Part shown: piece by piece, positions 1 through 6,382 of the stretch
How the letters are laid out: each line of letters opens with the position of its first letter
Position numbering within the stretch: position 1 is the first letter of the stretch
NCBI GenBank assembly: GCA_003486795.1
Contig: DNFX01000170.1
Coordinates: 1 to 7,472, forward strand
Length of the DNA stretch: 7,472 nt
Reading direction: 5' to 3'
Source of the DNA: Actinomycetota bacterium
GTDB lineage: Bacteria; Actinomycetota; Humimicrobiia; Humimicrobiales; Humimicrobiaceae
Position numbers and translations under genes: made by a program
The notes under the pieces: generated by a model
Database searches by the model: none
Seen by the model: only the letters and a program-made list of their open reading frames with translations
What the model was told of the DNA's origin: nothing

Positions 1-982
1 CTTCACGCTGTTTTTCCTGTTTCTGCCTTAAATCAAAACTCTTGTCTTTAAAACCTGTTGCAATTATTGTAACTTTTATCTTTTCTTTCATATTTTCATC
101 AATTACTGCACCAAAAATAATATTTGCTTCCTGACTTGATGAATTTCTAATTATCTCCGCAGCTTCATTGACTTCGAATAATTTCAGGTCAGGCCCGCCT
201 GAGACATTTAAAAGGATTCCTTTCGCGCCATCTATCGAAGCTTCAATCAGGGGACTATTGATTGCCTGCTGTGCTGCTTTTATTGCCCTGTTTTCGCCTG
301 ATGAGATACCATCCCCAAGAAGAGCATTCCCTGAATCTTTTATTATTGATTTGACATCGGCAAAATCAAGATTTATTAGCCCGGGAAGAGTAATAAGATC
401 AGTTACTCCTCTGACACCAGCTTTTAATACATTATCAGCCAGTTTGAAAGCATTAAGCAAAGTTGTATTTTCATCAGCTATTTCGAGAAGCTTGTCATTT
501 GGAATCACAATAAGACAATCTACTCTCCCTTTTAAATTATTTATTCCTTCTTCGGCCTGCTGCGATCTCTTTATTCCTTCAAAAGTAAAAGGTTTGGTGA
601 CTACCGCAACAGTAAGACATCCTTCTTCCTTTGCAATATCTGCAATAACCGGAGCAGCCCCGGTACCGGTTCCACCGCCTTCACCACATGTAATAAATAC
701 CATGTCTGCACCTTTTAATACTTCTCTTATGGCATCATTTGATTTTTCTGCTGAGGATTTGCCTGATTCAGGATTTGAGCCTGCTCCAAGACCTGTTTCT
801 CCTATAAGTACTTTCCTGTCAGCATTTGACATCATAAGTGCCTGCGCATCTGTGTTTATTGCAATAAATTCACAACCATTAAGATTATCTTCCATCATTC
901 TGTTGACTGCATTGCTGCCGCCGCCGCCAACTCCGATTACTTTTATAACCGCATAATAATTCTTATCAAATTCCAAACCCAC
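1..982 (-). CDS. ftsZ: Cell division protein FtsZ (3' end outside the window)
   Basis: Tubulin-like GTPase that polymerises at mid-cell into the Z ring and recruits the divisome. The window holds 327 codons. Visible motifs are the N-terminal nucleotide loop [13 protein letters not shown] (residues 17-29), the tubulin signature GGGTGTG (102-108), and the T7 synergy loop with N204, D206 and D209 in NLDFAD, which completes the GTPase site of the neighbouring subunit. The globular core appears complete to about residue 315. A Gln/Lys/Arg-rich linker then begins and runs off the window, so the C-terminal peptide that binds FtsA is not seen. The start is GTG at 982-980, because [17 protein letters not shown] reads from it and AGGGGG lies 6 nt upstream. 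An ATG overlapping it is out of frame. Residues 99-101 read CGE, where many FtsZ have AGM; GE before GGGTGTG is typical of Actinomycetota. The gene follows ftsA by 10 nt, the usual pairing. Identity is certain; only the missing end is unknown. Confidence 0.98.
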   Translation of the reverse strand, partial: MGLEFDKNYYAVIKVIGVGGGGSNAVNRMMEDNLNGCEFIAINTDAQALMMSNADRKVLIGETGLGAGSNPESGKSSAEKSNDAIREVLKGADMVFITCGEGGGTGTGAAPVIADIAKEEGCLTVAVVTKPFTFEGIKRSQQAEEGINNLKGRVDCLIVIPNDKLLEIADENTTLLNAFKLADNVLKAGVRGVTDLITLPGLINLDFADVKSIIKDSGNALLGDGISSGENRAIKAAQQAINSPLIEASIDGAKGILLNVSGGPDLKLFEVNEAAEIIRNSSSQEANIIFGAVIDENMKEKIKVTIIATGFKDKSFDLRQKQEKQRE

Positions 983-988
983 ATCAAA

Positions 989-994
989 CCCCCT
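989..994 (-). promoter_or_regulatory. Ribosome binding site of ftsZ
   Basis: AGGGGG on the minus strand, 6 nt before the GTG start at 982. Its first two bases are the last two of the ftsA stop codon TAG (995-993), so a ribosome finishing ftsA sits on the ftsZ loading site. This site decides the GTG start and suggests translational coupling of ftsA and ftsZ. Confidence 0.8.
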
Positions 995-2249
995 ATTTAT
1001 CACCTTTTAAAATTTTACTTATAAATATTCTAAATCTTTCACCAAAACTCAAATTATCTCTGGATTTATTATTATTAATATTATCTATGTCTTCGAAATT
1101 ATCAACCTGAAAAGCATATTTCAGAATCCCCACACCTGTTGAGAATATCGGATTATTGATGACTTCGGACGGTCCCTCAACATCTGTGCATATACCTATT
1201 CTTGAAGGCATATTAAAAACTGAACTGGCCATTTTCAGAATACCTTTTGTCTGGGCAGAACCTCCTGTAATGACCAGACCGCATGGTATTGAATTGGTAA
1301 TACCATATTCGTCTATCTTATCTTTGATAATCTGCATCATTTCTTTGACCCTTGAGCTTACAATATTATAAAGCTGTATGCTTAAAGTGGTTTTATTTGT
1401 ATTAATATTCATATCGCTGATACTTGCTTTGCTCATAAGATCCGGGAAGCTGTAATCAACATTTGCAAATCTTTTTTTTATCTCCTCCGCTTTAGTAAAA
1501 GGAATGTTCAAACCGATAGAAATATCATTTGTAATCAGGTCCCCCCCGACAGGAAGGCAGTAGGTAAATATCATTTTTTTGTTTTTATATACTGCAACAT
1601 CTGTTGTTCCTCCGCCTATATCCAGAAGTATCACTCCGCTCTCCTTTTCTTCACTGGAAAGAACAGCTTCAGAGGATGCAAGAGCTTCTATGATTATATC
1701 TTCTATTTCAAGATTTGCAGCTTTTACGCAGTTTATTACATTTCTTATAATGGAAGATGAACCGAAAATTATAAGAAGTTCAACACCCAGTCTTTCGGTT
1801 GCCAGCCCTATCGGATCTTCTATACCTTTTTCTCCATCTGCTACAAATTGCTTTATTATCGTGTGTATTACTTCGTACTGGGAAGGAAGATTAATCCTGT
1901 TCGTAAGAGAAATAAGTCTGTCAATATCGATTTTTCTTACTATCTTATTCGGAGAGGCAATTGTTATTTCATTATAATTATTTTCAAAAGTAATATGTTT
2001 CCCGGTAACCCCGATGTAAGCATTATCTATAAACAGATTAGATGATTTCTCTGCTGTCTCAACAGAATCAAGGATTGATTTGGTTACTTCATTGATATCA
2101 ATAACCAGTCCTTTTTTTATCCCTCTGCTTTTTGCTATACCGTAGCCTTTGATTTCAACAATATTATTTTTTTTAAGTCTGCCTATTATAGTACTTACTT
2201 TTGTGGTACCAATATCAATTGCTGCAATCAATTCATCTTTTCCAGGCAA
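993..2249 (-). CDS. ftsA: Cell division protein FtsA
   Basis: Actin-family ATPase that tethers FtsZ filaments to the inner face of the membrane and helps recruit later division proteins. The protein has 418 residues, a normal length. ATP-site motifs are phosphate loop 1 [10 protein letters not shown] (10-19), phosphate loop 2 [14 protein letters not shown] (208-221) and the adenosine motif [11 protein letters not shown] (327-337). The FtsA-specific 1C domain lies between the two phosphate loops, roughly residues 82-160. After about 383 comes an Asn/Asp-rich linker, then a likely amphipathic membrane-targeting helix (about 402-416, with F402, F406, I408, F409, I410, I413, L414 and basic residues). 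The start is TTG at 2249-2247: an in-frame TGA lies directly before it, GGAGGG lies 4 nt upstream, and the first phosphate loop begins only 10 residues in. The gene lies 23 nt after ftsQ and 10 nt before ftsZ. A run of seven G occurs in the codons for PVGGD (residues 233-237). Confidence 0.97.
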   Translation of the reverse strand: MPGKDELIAAIDIGTTKVSTIIGRLKKNNIVEIKGYGIAKSRGIKKGLVIDINEVTKSILDSVETAEKSSNLFIDNAYIGVTGKHITFENNYNEITIASPNKIVRKIDIDRLISLTNRINLPSQYEVIHTIIKQFVADGEKGIEDPIGLATERLGVELLIIFGSSSIIRNVINCVKAANLEIEDIIIEALASSEAVLSSEEKESGVILLDIGGGTTDVAVYKNKKMIFTYCLPVGGDLITNDISIGLNIPFTKAEEIKKRFANVDYSFPDLMSKASISDMNINTNKTTLSIQLYNIVSSRVKEMMQIIKDKIDEYGITNSIPCGLVITGGSAQTKGILKMASSVFNMPSRIGICTDVEGPSEVINNPIFSTGVGILKYAFQVDNFEDIDNINNNKSRDNLSFGERFRIFISKILKGDK

Positions 2250-2253
2250 TCAT

Positions 2254-2259
2254 CCCTCC
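2254..2259 (-). promoter_or_regulatory. Ribosome binding site of ftsA
   Basis: GGAGGG on the minus strand, 4 nt before the TTG start at 2249. The spacing is short but the match to the anti-Shine-Dalgarno is strong. The site overlaps a three-codon frame ATG GAG GGA TGA (2261-2250) whose stop abuts the TTG. This confirms that ftsA cannot start further upstream in frame. Confidence 0.75.
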
Positions 2260-2272
2260 ATTAAAATTTATG

Positions 2273-3061
2273 CTATCTTACAATAGGATTATCAGTAATT
2301 CTGATGTCTATTATACTATAAGAAATGCTTTCATTTTCAATTTCTTTTAATATTTGCTCCAATATTAAATTTTTTTTTGTTAATTCTGAAGTATTTCCAT
2401 ATAATATAATCTTATTATCACTTGTATTAAAAAAAATGTCACCAAAAGAATTATCACTAATTCCTGCACTGGTTATAATTGATCTTATATAGTCGTTCAT
2501 TGAATTATAGATTCTTCCAATGCTTAACACATTTTTTTTTGCAATTTTATCGCCAATTTCCGGTAGATAATTAATAGTATCCCTGACAAGAATCAAATCA
2601 TCATAATTTCCAGCCCCTGAAACTATTTCTTCTATAAATACCCCTTCATCATCAATCAGAAAAATTTTTTCCTTATAGCTTATCCTGAGATAAGGAAATC
2701 TTTCCGTAATAAATATTTCCAGTCTGTCAGGAAATATTTTTTTAAGTTCTGCCTCTTTAATTCTGCTATAATTTTCCTCAATAGATAATTCAGTCTGTTT
2801 TTTCTCAATTTCAAAGATATTCCTGCCTTTCAAAGTCTCAAGAAATGATTGTAATTCCTCTGTTCTGTAATAATTATTATTGATTACTTCGATTCCCTTG
2901 ATTTTAAAATAATCACTATTATAGAAGTAATTCAACCCCAGAATTGTTCCGCCAAAAACAGATATTCCGAACAATACCCAGAGGAATACCGCAAATTTTC
3001 TGAAAGCTGATTTTCGTTTTCTGGAAATTATTCTTTTATCCCTGACAATTCTGGCAGTCAT
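2273..3061 (-). CDS. ftsQ: Cell division protein FtsQ/DivIB
   Basis: Single-pass membrane protein of the FtsQ/DivIB family, which joins FtsL and FtsB and links early and late division proteins. The 262 residues follow the family layout. A very basic cytoplasmic tail (1-22) is followed by one transmembrane helix (about 23-46, with FAVFLWVLFG and ISVFGGTILG). A POTRA domain covers about 52-121, beginning FKIKGIEVINNNYY and ending FPDRLEIFITERFP. The outer beta domain runs to the C-terminus, which ends in the family-like IDIRITDNPIVR. The start is ATG at 3061-3059, 4 nt after the ddl stop; an in-frame TAA upstream rules out an earlier start. No Shine-Dalgarno is visible, so initiation probably depends on ribosomes finishing ddl. 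The coding strand has two A9 runs and one T8 run. The sequence is divergent, as is usual for FtsQ; identity rests on topology, POTRA features and position before ftsA. Confidence 0.92.
   Translation of the reverse strand: MTARIVRDKRIISRKRKSAFRKFAVFLWVLFGISVFGGTILGLNYFYNSDYFKIKGIEVINNNYYRTEELQSFLETLKGRNIFEIEKKQTELSIEENYSRIKEAELKKIFPDRLEIFITERFPYLRISYKEKIFLIDDEGVFIEEIVSGAGNYDDLILVRDTINYLPEIGDKIAKKNVLSIGRIYNSMNDYIRSIITSAGISDNSFGDIFFNTSDNKIILYGNTSELTKKNLILEQILKEIENESISYSIIDIRITDNPIVR
2310..2340 (-). promoter_or_regulatory. Possible internal promoter upstream of ftsA
   Basis: On the minus strand, TTGAAA (2340-2335) and TATAAT (2315-2310) are separated by 19 nt inside the 3' end of ftsQ, about 60 nt before the ftsA start. 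The boxes are good sigma-70-like matches, but the spacing is longer than the usual 17 nt and such matches are common by chance in AT-rich DNA. In E. coli, promoters for ftsA and ftsZ also lie inside upstream division genes, which makes the position plausible but not proven. Confidence 0.2.
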
Positions 3062-3065
3062 TTTT

Positions 3066-4055
3066 TTATTGCTTTAATGTAGAAAAATTTAATATTATTT
3101 CTACAAGTTTTTTAAAATCAATGCCTGCTGCTGCAGCCGCCTTGGGAACAAGACTTGTTTCAGTCATTCCCGGCATGGTGTTTATCTCCAGGACAAATGG
3201 TTCTTCTTTTTCATCTAATATTAGATCGACTCTGGAAATTCCGTAACATCCCAAACTTCTGTGAGTATCAAGAGCAATTTCCTGAATCGTCTGAGCCAGA
3301 TCTTTATCGATTTTTGCAGGTACTATGTATTCAGTAAGGCCTGAAGTATATTTGGATTTAAAATCGTAGAAACCGCTTTTTGGTATTACTTCGACTATCG
3401 GCAGCGCAACCGGATTTTCTCCCAGTATGCTTACAGTCAGCTGTCTTCCTTTAATATATTTCTCAATTAGTATTTTACTGTCATAAATTCTTGCAAAATT
3501 AATTGCGCCTATAATATCAGACTCATTTTCTGAAATAGTAATGCCGATGGTTGAACCCTCTCTTGCAGGTTTGACCACTGCCGGGTAACCGATTTTAAGG
3601 TTAACTTCCTTTATAATTTCTGCAATTTCTTTATTTTTATCATTATCAATACTTACATATTCCGGGGTTTTTATACCTTCAAGCTGAAATATTTTTTTTG
3701 AATAGATTTTATCTATTGCAAGGGAGCTGGCAAGAATACCTGAGCCTGTATAAGGTATTTTCAGAAGTTCAAGTACGCCCTGTACAGTCCCGTCCTCACC
3801 ATATTTTCCATGAAGTGCAAGGAATGCTATGTCTATATTTTTAAATGCGGAAATATCTTCACCTTTAAAATCAATAAAATCTGCATTATAGCCAAGTTCA
3901 GTAAGCGCAGAATAAATTCCCTGACCGGTTTTTAAGGAAATCTCTCTTTCGGATGATATCCCTCCACATATTACACCTATTTTTATTTCTTTCTTCTTTC
4001 CTGACAAAGGCATATCCTTAAAAAGTTTCCCAAGCTCATTTTTTTTCAAATCCAA
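3066..4055 (-). CDS. ddl: D-alanine--D-alanine ligase
   Basis: ATP-grasp enzyme of the cytoplasm that joins two D-alanines, giving the dipeptide added by MurF to the peptidoglycan precursor. Visible motifs are GGISSEREIS (31-40, catalytic Glu 37), LHGKYGEDG (81-89), the phosphate-binding loop KPAREGSTIG (162-171), and Tyr 236 in the omega loop (KYTSG). Then come R275 and D277 in RVDL, the metal ligands E290 and N292 in EINTMPGMT, and SLVP (301-304). Tyr in the omega loop points to D-Ala-D-Ala rather than the D-Ala-D-Lac product of Phe-type ligases. The protein has 329 residues, with about 22 residues before the first strand, slightly longer than most. The start is TTG at 4055-4053: GAGGTGA lies 6 nt upstream and an in-frame TAG lies directly before it. 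ATG at 4013 would give a shorter N-terminus but has a badly spaced AAGGA. The gene overlaps the end of murB by 20 nt. Confidence 0.97.
   Translation of the reverse strand: MDLKKNELGKLFKDMPLSGKKKEIKIGVICGGISSEREISLKTGQGIYSALTELGYNADFIDFKGEDISAFKNIDIAFLALHGKYGEDGTVQGVLELLKIPYTGSGILASSLAIDKIYSKKIFQLEGIKTPEYVSIDNDKNKEIAEIIKEVNLKIGYPAVVKPAREGSTIGITISENESDIIGAINFARIYDSKILIEKYIKGRQLTVSILGENPVALPIVEVIPKSGFYDFKSKYTSGLTEYIVPAKIDKDLAQTIQEIALDTHRSLGCYGISRVDLILDEKEEPFVLEINTMPGMTETSLVPKAAAAAGIDFKKLVEIILNFSTLKQ
3078..3105. repeat. 8-bp inverted repeat at the 3' end of ddl
   Basis: TGTAGAAA (3078-3085) and TTTCTACA (3098-3105) are perfect reverse complements separated by 12 nt, ending 17 nt before the ftsQ start. 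The transcript could form a small hairpin here. The stem is AT-rich and lies in coding sequence, so it may be chance. It does not look like a terminator, because no T run follows on the minus strand. Confidence 0.3.
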
Positions 4056-4974
4056 CTAGCTTCACCTCATTTTCAAGTTCAATATTAAAATTATCTTTTA
4101 CCATTCCGTAAATTATTCTGGAAAGATTATAAATATCCATGGGGGTTGCATTTTTATAATTTTCAATGAAATTAGCATGTTTTCTTGAAACAGCAGCTCC
4201 TCCGTATTTAAAACCCTTCAGTCCCAGACTGTCAATAAGTTCTGCTGCTGTTTTACTGGAATTTAAAGGATTTTTAAAAAAACATCCTGCAGTAAATTTA
4301 TTTAATGGCTGGATTTCTTTTTTATATTTTATTTTTTCGAGTATTTCATTAAAAACAAGTTCCTTTTCCGTCCGCTCTTTTCTGAAATGAACTTTTGTTA
4401 TTACCAGAAGATTCTCAATATCCAGGAAGCGGTACCCGAAATCATTTTTTCTTAACTTGTATACATCAGATATTATATGATTTGCTCTTGATCTGAGACA
4501 TTCAATTGTATCTATAAACTCACAAATGGCATTAAACTTTGTACCTGAATTGCCGGCAACTGCTCCTCCGATAGTACCGGGTATTCCTGCAAGAAAAGCA
4601 AAATTATAGCCATTTTTATAGCATTCTGTTACAAATCTGCCGGTATTATAGGCTGCGCCACAATGAATAGTTCCATCTTCTTCAAATCCAATATTATCAA
4701 AAAATCTGCCAAGCTTGATAATGACAATATTACTGTTTCTGTCATTTATCAAAGAATTGGAACCTCCACCAAGAATATAATATTCAATGTTATAGTCTTT
4801 CAGATATCTTATAATACTTTTTAAAGCTTCATTGCTTTCCGCGATTATCAATGAAGGAATTGAGGCATTTATTCTATAAGTCAGCAGTTTCCGCAAATCA
4901 GCATTATGAACTATTTGCAGATTTTCTATACCGCTGTTATCTATTATTTTTATTATATTATTTTCATCAGACAT
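4036..4974 (-). CDS. murB: UDP-N-acetylenolpyruvoylglucosamine reductase MurB
   Basis: FAD flavoenzyme of the cytoplasm that reduces UDP-GlcNAc-enolpyruvate with NADPH to UDP-MurNAc, the second committed step of peptidoglycan synthesis. The protein has 312 residues, near the size of the shorter type II MurB group. Motifs are the FAD-binding LGGGSN (68-73) and AGIPGTIGGAVAGNSG (129-144), the substrate-binding Arg 182 in FGYRF, AGCFFKNP (229-236), and the C-terminal LENEVKLVG with likely catalytic Glu 303. Position 231 is Cys, where E. coli MurB has the proton-donating Ser 229. The start is ATG at 4974, with AGGAA 9 nt upstream and 25 nt after the murC stop. The last codons are GAA AAA AAA TGA, so an A8 run precedes the stop inside the 20-nt overlap with ddl. 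Identity is secure from the motifs and neighbours. Confidence 0.97.
   Translation of the reverse strand: MSDENNIIKIIDNSGIENLQIVHNADLRKLLTYRINASIPSLIIAESNEALKSIIRYLKDYNIEYYILGGGSNSLINDRNSNIVIIKLGRFFDNIGFEEDGTIHCGAAYNTGRFVTECYKNGYNFAFLAGIPGTIGGAVAGNSGTKFNAICEFIDTIECLRSRANHIISDVYKLRKNDFGYRFLDIENLLVITKVHFRKERTEKELVFNEILEKIKYKKEIQPLNKFTAGCFFKNPLNSSKTAAELIDSLGLKGFKYGGAAVSRKHANFIENYKNATPMDIYNLSRIIYGMVKDNFNIELENEVKLVGFEKK
4062..4068 (-). promoter_or_regulatory. Ribosome binding site of ddl
   Basis: GAGGTGA on the minus strand, 6 nt before TTG at 4055, lying inside the last codons of murB. The strong match and spacing decide in favour of the TTG start over the ATG at 4013. Because the site is read through by ribosomes translating murB, ddl expression is probably coupled to murB. 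Confidence 0.8.
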
Positions 4975-4983
4975 GATTTGAAA

Positions 4984-4988
4984 TTCCT
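4984..4988 (-). promoter_or_regulatory. Ribosome binding site of murB
   Basis: AGGAA on the minus strand, 9 nt before the ATG at 4974, in the 25-nt gap after murC. It is weaker than the sites before the TTG and GTG starts of this cluster. Confidence 0.55.
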
Positions 4989-4999
4989 GAATAATCTAT

Positions 5000-6382
5000 T
5001 TAATATTCCAGCAGACTTTCTGATACTCTTGTAATATCCCCCGCCCCCATAACAAGAATAAGATTATCGTTTTTTATTTCCTGTTTCAGATAATCAACAA
5101 TATCATTTATTTTGGGCAGGTAAACAAGCTTTTTAACAAAATCATTTTCAGACAAATAGTCAATAAGTAATTTCCCAGAAACTCCAGGTATTGGATTTTC
5201 GCCTGAAGCATATACTTCAGTGATAATAAGAGTATCGGTTTTTTCAAAACAATTATTGAATTTATCAAGTATAGCTTTAAGACGGGAATATCTGTGAGGT
5301 TGGAAAACAGTAATTATTTTTTCTTTCAAAAGACTTTCTGCGGCTTCAAGCGTTGCTTTTATCTCTGTGGGGTGATGGGCATAATCATCAACTATCACCG
5401 AGCCATTAAAATTTCCTCTTATTTCAAATCGTCTCTTTACTCCTGTAAAACTTCCTATTATTTCAATGCATTTATTAATATCCATCCTGAGTATATGAGC
5501 ACATGCCAGACTTGCCAGACAATTTTTTACATTATGTATTCCAGGAATTTTTAGTCTGACATCATAGATGTTGTCACCTATTTTTACTTTAAAATCTGTT
5601 CCCAGGTATTCAGATTTGATATCAAAAGCATAAATATCGTTTTTGTCTGTTAATCCGAACCTTATTATCTGCCTGTCTTGTTTCAGGCCGTCAAGCATAT
5701 CAGCGCTTACATCATCACCATTGATTATAATAAACCCGTTTTCCCTGGTATTGTTTAAAAAACTGATAAAACTTTCTCTTATCTCTTCAAAATCTTTATA
5801 AAAATCCAGATGATCTTCTTCAATATTGGTAACCACACTGATAAATGGATTATACTTTAAGAAAGAACCGTCGCTTTCACAAGCTTCGGCAATTATATAT
5901 TCACCTTCGCCAAAACTTGCATTTGTCCCAAGTTCATTGAGTTCACCTCCTATTATTATTGTAGGGTCAAGACCAGCTTGCCTGAAAATAAAAGAAATCA
6001 TTGAAGTTGTTGTGGTTTTACCATGTGTTCCGGCTACTGCTATACCTTTTTTCTGGTTTAAAATCCATGCAAGAGCATCGGAACGGCTGTAAACAGGAAT
6101 ACCTGCGTTCTGAGCAGCTTTATACTCAGTATTATCATTTCTTATTGCTGCTGAAATAATGACGGCATCAAATCCCATAATATTTTTGGAATTATGTCCT
6201 GTAAATACCTGTATCCCTTTTTTTCTTAGATTTTCCGTATAGCGGGATTCCTTGAGATCCGAACCGGATATCCTGAAACCCATTCCTTTAAGAACTATGG
6301 CTACCGCACTCATGCCTGCTCCGCCTATTCCTACAAAGAAAAAACTTTTCAGCTTTCCAAAATCATTCAGCCTGCTGACCAA
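5000..6382 (-). CDS. murC: UDP-N-acetylmuramate--L-alanine ligase MurC
   Basis: Cytoplasmic ATP-dependent Mur ligase that adds L-alanine to UDP-MurNAc, the first step of stem-peptide assembly. The 460 residues show the three Mur ligase domains. The N-terminal UDP-binding domain has GIGGAGMSA (18-26) and SGSD (39-42). The central ATPase has the P-loop AGTHGKTTT (117-125), EACESDGSF (166-174), TNIEEDHLDFY (185-195) and the inter-domain GIHNVKN (281-287). The C-terminal domain has GVKRRFE (314-320), DDYAHHPTEI (332-341), FQPHRYSR (360-367) and MGAGDI near the end. DDYAHHPTE with the early GIGG motif is typical of MurC rather than MurD, MurE or MurF. The start is TTG at 6382-6380, with GGAGG 6 nt upstream. 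The next in-frame Met (residue 24) would cut through GIGGAGMSA. The gene overlaps murG by 20 nt. Confidence 0.98.
   Translation of the reverse strand: MVSRLNDFGKLKSFFFVGIGGAGMSAVAIVLKGMGFRISGSDLKESRYTENLRKKGIQVFTGHNSKNIMGFDAVIISAAIRNDNTEYKAAQNAGIPVYSRSDALAWILNQKKGIAVAGTHGKTTTTSMISFIFRQAGLDPTIIIGGELNELGTNASFGEGEYIIAEACESDGSFLKYNPFISVVTNIEEDHLDFYKDFEEIRESFISFLNNTRENGFIIINGDDVSADMLDGLKQDRQIIRFGLTDKNDIYAFDIKSEYLGTDFKVKIGDNIYDVRLKIPGIHNVKNCLASLACAHILRMDINKCIEIIGSFTGVKRRFEIRGNFNGSVIVDDYAHHPTEIKATLEAAESLLKEKIITVFQPHRYSRLKAILDKFNNCFEKTDTLIITEVYASGENPIPGVSGKLLIDYLSENDFVKKLVYLPKINDIVDYLKQEIKNDNLILVMGAGDITRVSESLLEY

Noticed and set aside
660..669. Perfect 10-bp palindrome CCGGTACCGG
   Set aside because: It is produced by the Gly-Thr-Gly codons of the FtsZ signature, and a 10-bp palindrome without flanking repeats is not evidence of a regulatory site.
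168..956. A 262-codon open frame on the plus strand
   Set aside because: It is wholly antisense to ftsZ, which has clear conserved motifs. Its translation is low-complexity, rich in Ser, Pro, Ile and Ala, with no recognisable domain. It is a shadow frame.
2250..2261. Three-codon frame ATG GAG GGA TGA directly before ftsA
   Set aside because: It is most simply the ftsA Shine-Dalgarno region. It has no binding site of its own, so a regulatory minimal ORF is not supported.
4011..4013. ATG as an alternative ddl start
   Set aside because: The upstream AAGGA is only 1 nt away, whereas the TTG at 4055 has GAGGTGA at 6 nt. The shorter form cannot be fully excluded, since the extra 14 residues lie before the conserved fold.
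1156..6092. Shorter plus-strand frames opposite ftsA, ddl, murB and murC
   Set aside because: Each is antisense to a well-supported gene, has no recognisable domain and no independent support, so none is annotated.
6240..6270. Short palindromes around GGATATCC and ATCCG/CGGAT in murC
   Set aside because: The arms are 4-5 bp, within coding sequence, and not repeated elsewhere in the window.
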